The notes beneath the pieces were generated by a model, which worked only from the letters and a program-made list of their open reading frames with translations, did no database searches and was not told the DNA's origin. Below, piece after piece: positions 1-5,129 of a stretch of DNA of 12,841 bases; within the stretch, counting starts at the first letter, position 1, and each line of letters starts with the position of its first letter. The translations under genes and the position numbers were made by a program. The stretch is taken from the NCBI GenBank assembly GCA_023389895.1, contig JAEWDX010000204.1, positions 1 through 12,841 of the forward strand. Direction: 5' to 3'. This DNA comes from Bacillota bacterium. Its GTDB lineage: Bacteria; Bacillota; Bacilli; Bacillales; Cytobacillaceae.

Positions 1-512
1 GCAGCATTGATATCGGCATTTTCACTTACAAATTTATCTGCTTCTTCTTCTGTTTCAAAGAAAGAATAACCGTATTTCATTGGTGTTTTCATATCAGCAT
101 GTACAGGAAACGTTTCTTTCGCACTAACCCATTCATGTGTTATATAATCACGAACCCACATTTCTTTCAATGCTTCATCAGTTTTTCTTTCATAGTTTAA
201 AAGACAGCCAGAATCATCGAAAAAGAGATTGTTTCCTTCAGAGTCAATCGCTTGTGCAGTAAAAACACCCATGTCTTCGTCCTTTGTATAAACTTCCATG
301 TCACAGAAAGCACAAACATGCTCCTTCGTTGCTTCGATTGGACTAGTGCTTGTATTCTTATCTGCTTCAGCTTGATCTGGATTCGTTGTTTCAGTTTCGA
401 CTTGTCCACTATTAGTTTGCTTGTCACCTGTTTCATCTGCAGAATTACTACCACAAGCGGACAATACGAAAATAAACAGTGCACTAAAAATTAATAAACG
501 AAATTTCTTCAT
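1..512 (-). CDS. NosL-like copper-binding lipoprotein, C-terminus cut by window edge
   Basis: I translated 170 residues from an ATG at 512-510; the frame is open to base 1, so the C-terminus is missing. Residues 1-20 form a lipoprotein signal peptide with lipobox LSAC (Cys20), followed by an acidic, Ser/Thr/Gln-rich linker to about residue 62. The domain then has H65, C67, C70 and M72 in HVCAFCDMEVY, then GVFTAQAID and FFDDSGCLLNY (C103). The CxxCxM cluster followed by a DSGC segment is typical of the NosL family, outer-face lipoproteins that bind Cu(I) and help metallate nitrous oxide reductase or other copper enzymes. No nos gene is visible here, so the partner is unknown. GGGGG at 522-526 (minus-strand sense) is the likely ribosome binding site, nine bases from the ATG. 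It is transcribed away from the psuK operon. Family call fairly sure; physiological role inferred only. Confidence 0.8.
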   Translation of the reverse strand, partial: MKKFRLLIFSALFIFVLSACGSNSADETGDKQTNSGQVETETTNPDQAEADKNTSTSPIEATKEHVCAFCDMEVYTKDEDMGVFTAQAIDSEGNNLFFDDSGCLLNYERKTDEALKEMWVRDYITHEWVSAKETFPVHADMKTPMKYGYSFFETEEEADKFVSENADINA

Positions 513-777
513 TCCCCTTTACCCCCATTATATTTTTCAATGTAACAATAGTAGTTTACTGAATAAATGTGATTAAATAGTGAAAAAATTAAGGGGGAAG
601 AGTGAGATTTGCTTGATAATTGTTACATATTTACAAACATTTGGTTTTCGAAATAGGCTATGTTGTTGATTTGTAGCAATAGAACTGTTAAAAATGAAAA
701 ACTTGCTTATTTCCAAACAAAAGTTTATTATATAAACATAAGTTTTAATCATTGATCTATGTTAGGACTGAAACTTT
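513..777. other. Divergent intergenic region, NosL-like gene / psuK operon
   Basis: 265 bases of A/T-rich DNA between divergent genes. Apart from the psuK promoter candidate and the two ribosome binding sites I see no coding frame, strong hairpin or recognisable operator. A minus-strand TATAAT lies at 532-527, but with a leader of only a few bases it would put transcription almost on the NosL ribosome binding site, so it is not called as a promoter. Confidence 0.5.
703..731 (+). promoter_or_regulatory. Candidate sigma-A promoter of the psuK-psuG operon
   Basis: TTGCTT (703-708) and TATTAT (726-731) are separated by 17 bases, close to the sigma-A consensus. The expected start near 738 gives a leader of about 40 bases, with an AGGA ribosome binding site at 764-767 ahead of the psuK ATG. 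Predicted from pattern only. Confidence 0.4.
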
Positions 778-1869
778 ATGAATGAGAAAGAACAGTTAAT
801 TTTACAGCTGATAAAAGAAGATCCGTTTATTTTACAGATTGATTTAGCTGAAAAGACAGGCTTGTCACGCTCAGCCGTTGCTGGCTATATCTCCTCTTTA
901 ACGAAGGGTGGGAAATTATTAGGCAGAGCCTATGTACTCCCTAAAAGTACAGAGATTCTTTGTATTGGTGGAGCAAATATTGATCGGAAAATTCAAGTAT
1001 TGAATCAACTTCAATATGGAACTTCTAATCCTGCAGAAAGTAGTCAATCCTGTGGAGGCGTTGCTCGTAATATTGCTGAGAATTTGGGGCGACTTGGGGT
1101 AGATGTTTCGCTTATGACGATGGTCGGTGAAGATAATGGAGGCGAGTGGCTTTTAGATTATACAAAGTCATACGTTGATATTAGCCCTTCACAGATTTCG
1201 CCCAATATGGCGACTGGTACGTATACTGCTGTCCTTGATCCGAACGGTGAGTTAGCAATTGCTCTTGCAGATATGTCCATTTATGATACGATTGATCGTT
1301 CATTTATTGAGAAAAAATGGGGATATGCAGCATCAGCTGGAATGATCGTCATGGATACAAACTTCCCAGCAGAAGTATTAGAGCAGGTTATTTTTCGCTG
1401 TCGTGAAGAAAACATTTCACTTTGTATTACACCTGTTTCCGCACCAAAAATAAAAAAACTGCCTAAAAAGCTTCATGGGGTCACATGGTTGATTGCTAAT
1501 CAAGATGAGGCTTCTGCCTTATCAGGGATAGAAATCCATGGAGAGGAAGATTTTTTTAGGGCGGCTGAATTAATTAAGCTGAAAGGTGTCGAAAAGGTTG
1601 TCATTACAAAAGGGGATAAAGGATTAATTTATGTTACAGAGGAAGAAAGCGGCGTCCTTCTTCCACCAAAAGTTCATGTAGTTGATGTAACAGGTGCAGG
1701 AGATTCACTTGTTGCGGGAACGATGTTCGCTTATCGATTAGGTTTAACTACTGCCGAGGCTTGCAAAATGGGCATCGCATGTTCAGCACTAACGCTTCAA
1801 TCACAATCGACAGTAAATCCAAACTTAGAAGAAAGTAAATTAAAAGAGATCATTCAACAATACTTTTAA
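778..1869 (+). CDS. psuK: PfkB-family sugar kinase with N-terminal HTH, likely pseudouridine kinase
   Basis: 363 residues. Residues 1-50 form a winged-helix HTH (leading helix, then QIDLAEKTGLSRSAVAGYISS), and residues 51-55 lead into a PfkB/ribokinase fold. Kinase signatures are CIGGANIDR (62-70), the GG-containing motif at 93-107, and DVTGAGDS (303-310), in which D309 is the expected catalytic base. The next gene, 23 bases downstream, is PsuG. In that pathway the kinase phosphorylates pseudouridine to pseudouridine 5'-phosphate, which PsuG cleaves, so psuK is the best assignment. E. coli PsuK lacks the HTH; the HTH-kinase architecture and length match E. coli YeiI, so another nucleoside is the main alternative. 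The ATG at 778 has AGGA ten bases upstream. The HTH may let the protein control its own operon (inference). Cytoplasmic. Confidence 0.82.
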   Translation: MNEKEQLILQLIKEDPFILQIDLAEKTGLSRSAVAGYISSLTKGGKLLGRAYVLPKSTEILCIGGANIDRKIQVLNQLQYGTSNPAESSQSCGGVARNIAENLGRLGVDVSLMTMVGEDNGGEWLLDYTKSYVDISPSQISPNMATGTYTAVLDPNGELAIALADMSIYDTIDRSFIEKKWGYAASAGMIVMDTNFPAEVLEQVIFRCREENISLCITPVSAPKIKKLPKKLHGVTWLIANQDEASALSGIEIHGEEDFFRAAELIKLKGVEKVVITKGDKGLIYVTEEESGVLLPPKVHVVDVTGAGDSLVAGTMFAYRLGLTTAEACKMGIACSALTLQSQSTVNPNLEESKLKEIIQQYF

Positions 1870-1892
1870 ATAATAAGGAGACGAAAAACATC

Positions 1893-2813
1893 ATGTTAGA
1901 AAATTTCATCCAATATTCAGTTGAAGTATTAGAAGCGAAAAAAGCGAATAAACCGATTGTAGCACTAGAATCAACGATCATTTCCCATGGAATGCCCTAC
2001 CCACAAAATGTGCAAACAGCGAAGGAAGTAGAACAAATTATTCGTGATAATGGGGCTGTTCCTGCTACGATCGCGATTTTAAATGGAAAGATAAAAATTG
2101 GAATATCCGATGAAGAATTAGAATTTCTAGCGACGAGCAAGGACATTGAAAAGGCAAGCAGACGAGACCTTCCTTATATAATTTCAAAGGGGAAAAACGG
2201 TGCGACTACTGTTGCTGCTACAATGATTTGTGCTGAACTTGCTGGAATAGAAGTATTTGTTACAGGTGGAATTGGTGGCGTGCACCGTGGTGCAGAAACA
2301 ACGATGGATATATCAGCAGACTTACAGGAGCTTGCAAAAACAAAAGTTGCTGTTGTGTGTGCTGGTGCGAAATCCATTCTTGATATTGGCTTAACTTTAG
2401 AATATCTTGAAACATATGGAGTTCCCGTTGTCGGCTATGAAACAGATGCTTTACCTGCATTTTATACAAGAACAAGTCCATTTAATGTAAGTCATCGCGT
2501 TGATACAACTGATGAAGCAGCAGCATTAATTCGGACAAAATGGGATCTAGGTCTTGATGGAGGCATTGTCATTGCGAATCCTATTCCTGAAAAAGATGCA
2601 TTGGAAGAAAGCTTCATTAAGAATATTATTGGAGCTGCCTTGAAAGAAGCAAACGAGCAGCAGATTACTGGTAAAAAGGTGACTCCATTCTTACTAGGAA
2701 AAGTGAAGGAACTGACTGAAGGAAAAAGCTTAACTGCTAATATTGCCCTCGTCAAGCATAATGCAGTAGTAGGGGCAAGAATTGCCGCAGTTCTTCATAA
2801 AAAAATAAAATAA
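1893..2813 (+). CDS. psuG: Pseudouridine-5'-phosphate glycosidase
   Basis: 306 residues, the usual length for PsuG (YeiN/IndA family). The enzyme cleaves the C-C glycosidic bond of pseudouridine 5'-phosphate, giving uracil and ribose 5-phosphate. Family signatures are strong: ALESTIISHGMPYPQN (24-39, with E26), SKGKNGATTVAATM (98-111), GGIGGVHRGAE (125-135), MDISADL (138-144) and VCAGAKSILDIG (155-166). K160 in that last motif corresponds to the lysine forming the covalent sugar adduct in the E. coli enzyme. IANP (227-230) and TPFLLGK (264-270) are also typical. AAGGAG at 1875-1880 is the ribosome binding site, 12 bases from the ATG. It is cotranscribed with psuK and followed by a terminator. 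Cytoplasmic; intact. Confidence 0.93.
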   Translation: MLENFIQYSVEVLEAKKANKPIVALESTIISHGMPYPQNVQTAKEVEQIIRDNGAVPATIAILNGKIKIGISDEELEFLATSKDIEKASRRDLPYIISKGKNGATTVAATMICAELAGIEVFVTGGIGGVHRGAETTMDISADLQELAKTKVAVVCAGAKSILDIGLTLEYLETYGVPVVGYETDALPAFYTRTSPFNVSHRVDTTDEAAALIRTKWDLGLDGGIVIANPIPEKDALEESFIKNIIGAALKEANEQQITGKKVTPFLLGKVKELTEGKSLTANIALVKHNAVVGARIAAVLHKKIK

Positions 2814-2825
2814 TTCCTTTCATAT

Positions 2826-2874
2826 AAGCCAAGTTCGTCCTCTGCAAAAATTTGCAGGACAGCTTGGCTTTTTT
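2826..2874 (+). terminator. Rho-independent terminator of psuK-psuG
   Basis: Arms AAGCCAAG (2826-2833) and CTTGGCTT (2863-2870) enclose an inner stem, CTGCAAA (2842-2848) with TTTGCAG (2851-2857), and the right side runs into a six-T tract. It starts 12 bases after the psuG stop. On the minus strand the stem is not followed by a T run, so it probably acts in one direction only. Confidence 0.85.
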
Positions 2875-2914
2875 ATATGTAAAATTTCCATTTCAACTCT
2901 ATAGTATTTAATCT

Positions 2915-3265
2915 TCAGTCTATATTCTCTTTCCGATTCTTAAATTTAACAAAATCTAAATAATAGCTAAAATCCTCTTTTGTAAAACCTTGTTGAATTG
3001 CATCATGCACTAACTGAACCCATTCTTTATCAATATTTAGTTTGTCAGCGTTTACAGTTTTTCTTTTTTTATGCTGCTCTAATAAATCCTCAACATGTGT
3101 ATCTAGCGTTTCAGCTAATCGTGAAAGAACATGTAGGGATGGATTCTGTTGAATGCCTCTTTCTATATAGCTTAAATATGATTTTGATACCCCGGCTTTT
3201 TCAGAGAGCTCATTAATGGATAACCCCTTTTCTAGCCTCAATCGCTTTATTCGATTTCCAACCAT
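2915..3265 (-). CDS. SinR-family XRE repressor, first paralogue
   Basis: 116 residues from the ATG at 3265-3263. I prefer this start to the ATG 18 bases upstream (3283) because it has GAGAGG nine bases upstream, the upstream ATG has no ribosome binding site, and the N-terminus then matches SinR (MVGNRIKRLR against MIGxRIK). Residues 5-62 are an XRE/Cro HTH domain with NELSEKAGVSKSYLSYIERG (19-38), closely resembling SinR. A lysine-rich linker follows. Residues 79-108 resemble the SinR C-terminal hook that binds SinR and SinI (IDKEW, then TKEDFSYYLDF). It is probably a cytoplasmic DNA-binding repressor titrated by a SinI protein. An inverted repeat lies inside its own promoter. It could be a SinR paralogue or the local counterpart of SlrR. 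Its targets are unknown. Confidence 0.85.
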   Translation of the reverse strand: MVGNRIKRLRLEKGLSINELSEKAGVSKSYLSYIERGIQQNPSLHVLSRLAETLDTHVEDLLEQHKKRKTVNADKLNIDKEWVQLVHDAIQQGFTKEDFSYYLDFVKFKNRKENID

Positions 3266-3300
3266 GTATTTTTTCCTCTCCATTTAGATTACGTATTTTC

Positions 3301-3321
3301 ATTATAACGAACAAAGTGTTC
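3301..3321 (-). promoter_or_regulatory. -10 box and inverted-repeat operator of the first sinR-like gene
   Basis: On the minus strand a perfect TATAAT lies at 3306-3301, about 36 bases ahead of the revised ATG. The perfect inverted repeat GAACAAAGTGTTC (3309-3321) sits just upstream of it, in the -35 to -10 spacer. No good -35 box is visible. The minus-strand read GTTCGTT (3312-3306) matches six of seven bases of the SinR half-site GTTCTYT, so self-repression is plausible. Confidence 0.45.
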
Positions 3322-3380
3322 AATAAAAAATACAAAACAATGAGATATATGAAGATATCGAAAGAAAAGAAGAGGGAAAT

Positions 3381-3387
3381 GTTCTTT
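3381..3387 (+). promoter_or_regulatory. Single SinR-type half-site GTTCTTT
   Basis: GTTCTTT is an exact match to the published Bacillus subtilis SinR half-site GTTCTYT. It lies between the divergent starts of the first sinR-like gene and the zinc-ribbon/sinI operon. A seven-base match can arise by chance; the context of two SinR relatives is what makes it worth noting. Confidence 0.35.
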
Positions 3388-3438
3388 ATAGCGAAAAAAT
3401 AGCCGAATTTAGAATTTTTAAAAATAATTCTCATGGAC

Positions 3439-3470
3439 TATACTCGATTTGGAAGTTCGTTAATAAGAAC
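3439..3470 (+). promoter_or_regulatory. -10 box and GTTC-N8-GAAC operator ahead of zinc-ribbon/sinI operon
   Basis: TATACT (3439-3444) is a credible -10 box with a poor -35. The inverted repeat GTTCGTTAATAAGAAC (3455-3470) lies just downstream of the expected start and 26 bases before the zinc-ribbon ATG. Its half-sites GTTCGTT and GTTCTTA each match six of seven bases of the SinR consensus. A second repeat of the same length and layout lies in the promoter of the other sinR gene. Confidence 0.5.
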
Positions 3471-3496
3471 GATGAAATTCATAAAGGTGGTGCATA

Positions 3497-3703
3497 ATGT
3501 ACCAGAAAAATTGTGATCGTTGTAACCGTCCTTCATTTAGTAGTAGTGAAATTGGCGATTGGCTCTGTCCAGTATGCGGAAATGACTTGACACTTTACCC
3601 CTTCTTTGACGCTATGACGATGGAAAGAATTCAAATTAATGCACTACCATTCCGAAAAAAAATCGAGAGATACAATCATAAGTATAATGGCAGTTTCAAG
3701 TAA
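3497..3703 (+). CDS. Small zinc-ribbon protein of unknown function, cotranscribed with sinI-like gene
   Basis: 68 residues. The N-terminal half is a compact treble-clef or zinc-ribbon: C6-x2-C9, fourteen residues, then C24-x2-C27, in KNCDRCNRP and WLCPVCGNDL. The C-terminal part (about 45-68) is basic, with RKKIERYNHKYN, and could contact nucleic acid or protein. There is no signal peptide or membrane segment. A strong ribosome binding site, AAAGGTGG (3483-3490), lies six bases before the ATG. The sinI-like gene follows after 18 bases, so the two are very likely one transcript. I do not recognise a characterised family. The context suggests an accessory factor or small regulator in the Sin circuit, which is inference only. 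It is a real gene judging by its ribosome binding site, ordered cysteines and operon position. Confidence 0.75.
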   Translation: MYQKNCDRCNRPSFSSSEIGDWLCPVCGNDLTLYPFFDAMTMERIQINALPFRKKIERYNHKYNGSFK

Positions 3704-3721
3704 TAGAAGGGAGGGGACAAT

Positions 3722-3889
3722 GTGTTCGTTGAAGCAAATAATTCTAAAATGGATATAGAATGGTTGCAGCTCATAATCGAAGCAAAAAATTTAGGAATTG
3801 AAAAAAAGGATATTCGAAAATTTTTAATTAATCGTAATCATCCTGATGAATCACGAATAGTCGAAGTGAAAAGGAATGAGATACCTTAA
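3722..3889 (+). CDS. SinI-like anti-repressor, first copy (GTG start)
   Basis: 55 residues from GTG at 3722, with GGAGGGG (3710-3716) five bases upstream and an in-frame stop at 3704-3706 excluding longer forms. Residues 11-35 match the SinI/SinR dimerisation motif: DIEWLQLIIEAKNLGI, then KKDIRKFL, the same layout as B. subtilis SinI (57 residues). SinI proteins pair with the C-terminal hook of SinR, break the SinR tetramer and so relieve repression. There is no DNA-binding domain. The tail (36-55) is charged and unlike that of the second copy. It is the second gene after the zinc-ribbon gene. Its partner could be either SinR-like protein here. An out-of-frame ATG at 3720 overlaps the GTG and would give only 12 codons. 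Confidence 0.82.
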   Translation: MFVEANNSKMDIEWLQLIIEAKNLGIEKKDIRKFLINRNHPDESRIVEVKRNEIP

Positions 3890-4151
3890 AAAGTATTCGA
3901 CGATTTTCAGCAAAAATGATGGAGATTCCTCAATGATATGAAGGAATGAAGCATTAATGAATGTAAATTTGACTAGTTTTTTTATTCAAGCTGTTGAGCT
4001 GTGTCGAATATTGGAAGAATAATTGGGCTTGTACATTTTGGGAGCAGACAAAAAGTAACACAATAACCTTATAAAACTAAGTAAAATAATTACAATAAAT
4101 GAAATACCTACATAAGAATAAGCACAATTCATAAAATAGGGAGAGAACGTG
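3890..4151. other. Intergenic region between the two sinI-like genes
   Basis: 262 bases with no convincing coding frame. It holds the Spo0A-type box listed separately, a weaker TTCGACG (3896-3902, six of seven bases in the other orientation), and a possible -10, TTATAA (4069-4074), with CAGACA (4045-4050) 18 bases upstream as a poor -35. No clear terminator follows the first sinI copy, so readthrough into the second is possible. Confidence 0.4.
4002..4008 (+). promoter_or_regulatory. Spo0A-type box TGTCGAA upstream of second sinI-like gene
   Basis: TGTCGAA is an exact match to the 0A-box core. It lies about 210 bases upstream of the second sinI ATG and about 65 upstream of the TTATAA candidate -10. 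B. subtilis sinI is activated by Spo0A~P, so both sequence and position fit. A seven-base word alone is weak evidence. Confidence 0.45.
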
Positions 4152-4214
4152 ATGGCAATAGAATGTAGATTGCTTTACCTTCCTAGAATGCAATATGTGT
4201 TTTTAGGGGGATAG
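4152..4214 (+). CDS. Possible 20-residue leader peptide ahead of second sinI-like gene
   Basis: ATG at 4152 opens a 20-codon frame reading MAIECRLLYLPRMQYVFLGG, with GGGAGAG (4139-4145) six bases upstream. The stop (4212-4214) falls three bases before the sinI ATG, and its last codons contain the AGGGGG ribosome binding site of that gene. Translation of the leader could therefore expose or block the sinI site. An in-frame GTG lies directly before the ATG. Coding status is unproven; it may be chance. Confidence 0.35.
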   Translation: MAIECRLLYLPRMQYVFLGG

Positions 4215-4217
4215 GCT

Positions 4218-4364
4218 ATGGTTGAAAATAAACCGATTTACAGTGAGGAATTGGATAATGAGTGGTTGCAGCTAATCATGGAAGCCAAAGATATTGGGAT
4301 TCAATTGGATGAAATAAGAAAATTTTTTTTGAATAATAGAAAGTTGTTTGTAGAGGGAAGATAA
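4218..4364 (+). CDS. sinI: SinI-like anti-repressor, second copy
   Basis: 48 residues from ATG 4218, with AGGGGGA at 4205-4211 about seven bases upstream. Residues 13-38 carry the SinI motif: DNEWLQLIMEAKDIGI, then LDEIRKFFL, close to B. subtilis SinI (DQEWVELMVEAK, then EEIRKYLL). It should act in the cytoplasm by forming a heterodimer with SinR and releasing SinR from operators. Its C-terminal tail is nearly ten residues shorter than in B. subtilis, and its N-terminal arm is longer than in the first copy. It is followed by its own terminator and faces sinR (4929-4606) head-on, unlike the sinI-sinR order of B. subtilis. With a Spo0A box upstream, this copy is the better candidate for the orthologous anti-repressor. 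Confidence 0.85.
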   Translation: MVENKPIYSEELDNEWLQLIMEAKDIGIQLDEIRKFFLNNRKLFVEGR

Positions 4365-4381
4365 ATGAGGGAAAAATGATG

Positions 4382-4420
4382 AAGTATTTCTTGGAACCTT
4401 TTCTGAGGGATACTTTTTTT
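4382..4420 (+). terminator. Rho-independent terminator of second sinI-like gene
   Basis: AAGTATTTCTTGG (4382-4394) can pair along its whole length with CTGAGGGATACTT (4403-4415), using several G-U pairs, around an eight-base loop. A seven-T run (4414-4420) follows. It lies 17 bases after the sinI stop. Confidence 0.6.
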
Positions 4421-4523
4421 GTACATCTATAAAGCTTCCCATCCATAATTAGTGCTAATGCGTGACTGAATAACAGAGTTTCTCCATCTCATTCCCATCA
4501 CGATTACTGATATCATGTAAAAT

Positions 4524-4564
4524 AAAAACCAAAGAATGTTGCCTTAATAGCATTCTTTGGTTTT
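4524..4564. terminator. Bidirectional terminator between convergent sinI and sinR
   Basis: AAAACCAAAGAATG (4525-4538) and CATTCTTTGGTTTT (4551-4564) are perfect 14-base arms around a 12-base loop. The A tract on one side and T tract on the other let it work on both strands. It lies 41 bases past the sinR stop and is the main terminator of that gene, with the minus-strand T run continuing beyond the stem. Confidence 0.85.
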
Positions 4565-4605
4565 GAAAAGTTTTAGGCAGAAATACCACTTATCGGGTTG
4601 CCTCA

Positions 4606-4929
4606 TTATTTATTATGATCAATTCTCCATTTATTAAATTCTAGAAACTCTTTGAATTGCTCCTTCGATACTCCTGAATTCATTGCTTCCTCGACAATCT
4701 TAATCCAATCTGAATCTAATTCTTCTGTATTCGGTTGTTCATAGATTAAATGATCGACTGGTACATTTAAGACAACAGCAATTTTTTCAAGAAATTGTAT
4801 TGAAGGATTTGTTTGTAGATTTCGTTCAAGTGAACTTAAATATGATTTAGCTACGCCAGCTTGTTCTGCAAGCTCGGATAACGACATTTTCTTTTCTTTA
4901 CGAAGTAGTTTCACACGTTCACCGATCAT
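4606..4929 (-). CDS. sinR: SinR, biofilm and sporulation master repressor
   Basis: 107 residues, against 111 for B. subtilis SinR. The XRE HTH domain (4-62) is nearly the same as SinR: SLSELAEQAGVAKSYLSSLE (16-35) and RNLQTNPSIQFLEK (36-49) differ from the B. subtilis protein at only a few positions, including in the recognition helix. The C-terminal hook (71-101: LDSDWIKIVEEAM, then VSKEQFKEFLEFNKW) is the region that binds SinI. In B. subtilis SinR represses matrix operons such as eps and tapA-sipW-tasA. The start at 4929 matches the SinR N-terminus exactly, although the ribosome binding site is weak (AAGG at 4946-4943, 13 bases away). Unlike B. subtilis it is monocistronic and convergent with sinI, so the two are not cotranscribed. 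Confidence 0.93.
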   Translation of the reverse strand: MIGERVKLLRKEKKMSLSELAEQAGVAKSYLSSLERNLQTNPSIQFLEKIAVVLNVPVDHLIYEQPNTEELDSDWIKIVEEAMNSGVSKEQFKEFLEFNKWRIDHNK

Positions 4930-5003
4930 CCAATCTCACACACCTTATCCTAATATCTAGTTTTATCGCAGTTTAACGAGCTGGTCGACTAAAGCGTCCC
5001 GCC

Positions 5004-5061
5004 ATTGTTATAATCTCCATTTATTATAACAATATCAATAAAGAAGTTCCATATTAAGAAC
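5004..5061 (-). promoter_or_regulatory. sinR promoter with SinR-type operator and 11-bp inverted repeat
   Basis: On the minus strand TATAAT (5028-5023) is a perfect -10; 17 bases upstream the poor -35 TGGAAC (5051-5046) lies inside the inverted repeat GTTCCATATTAAGAAC (5046-5061). This repeat has the same GTTC-N8-GAAC layout as that at 3455-3470 and shares TAAGAAC with it, so a SinR-family protein bound there should block the promoter. A second, perfect inverted repeat, ATTGTTATAAT (5004-5014) and ATTATAACAAT (5023-5033) with an eight-base loop, covers the -10. Confidence 0.55.
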
Positions 5062-5129
5062 ATTTTTGAAAAGTTATAAATATTTTAACATAAATATTCA
5101 GCTTCGTTTTAAAAAATAAATATATTTTT

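Noticed and set aside
197..494. Open frames on both strands inside the NosL-like gene
   Set aside because: They lack ribosome binding sites and family motifs, and the NosL frame has a signal peptide and ordered copper-binding residues.
2174..2755. Minus-strand open frames opposite psuG
   Set aside because: They are codon-use shadows of a well-supported enzyme; no start signals and no recognisable domain.
2998..3216. Plus-strand frame opposite the first sinR-like gene
   Set aside because: It is rich in runs of F, Y and L, with no ribosome binding site or known motif, and lies entirely within a supported gene.
3266..3283. Longer N-terminus for the first sinR-like gene
   Set aside because: No ribosome binding site precedes that ATG; those six codons contain the GAGAGG used by the internal ATG, and SinR relatives begin at the latter.
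5008..5029. PerR-like box in the sinR promoter
   Set aside because: The half-sites TTATAAT and ATTATAA fit, but PerR needs one base between them and here there are eight.
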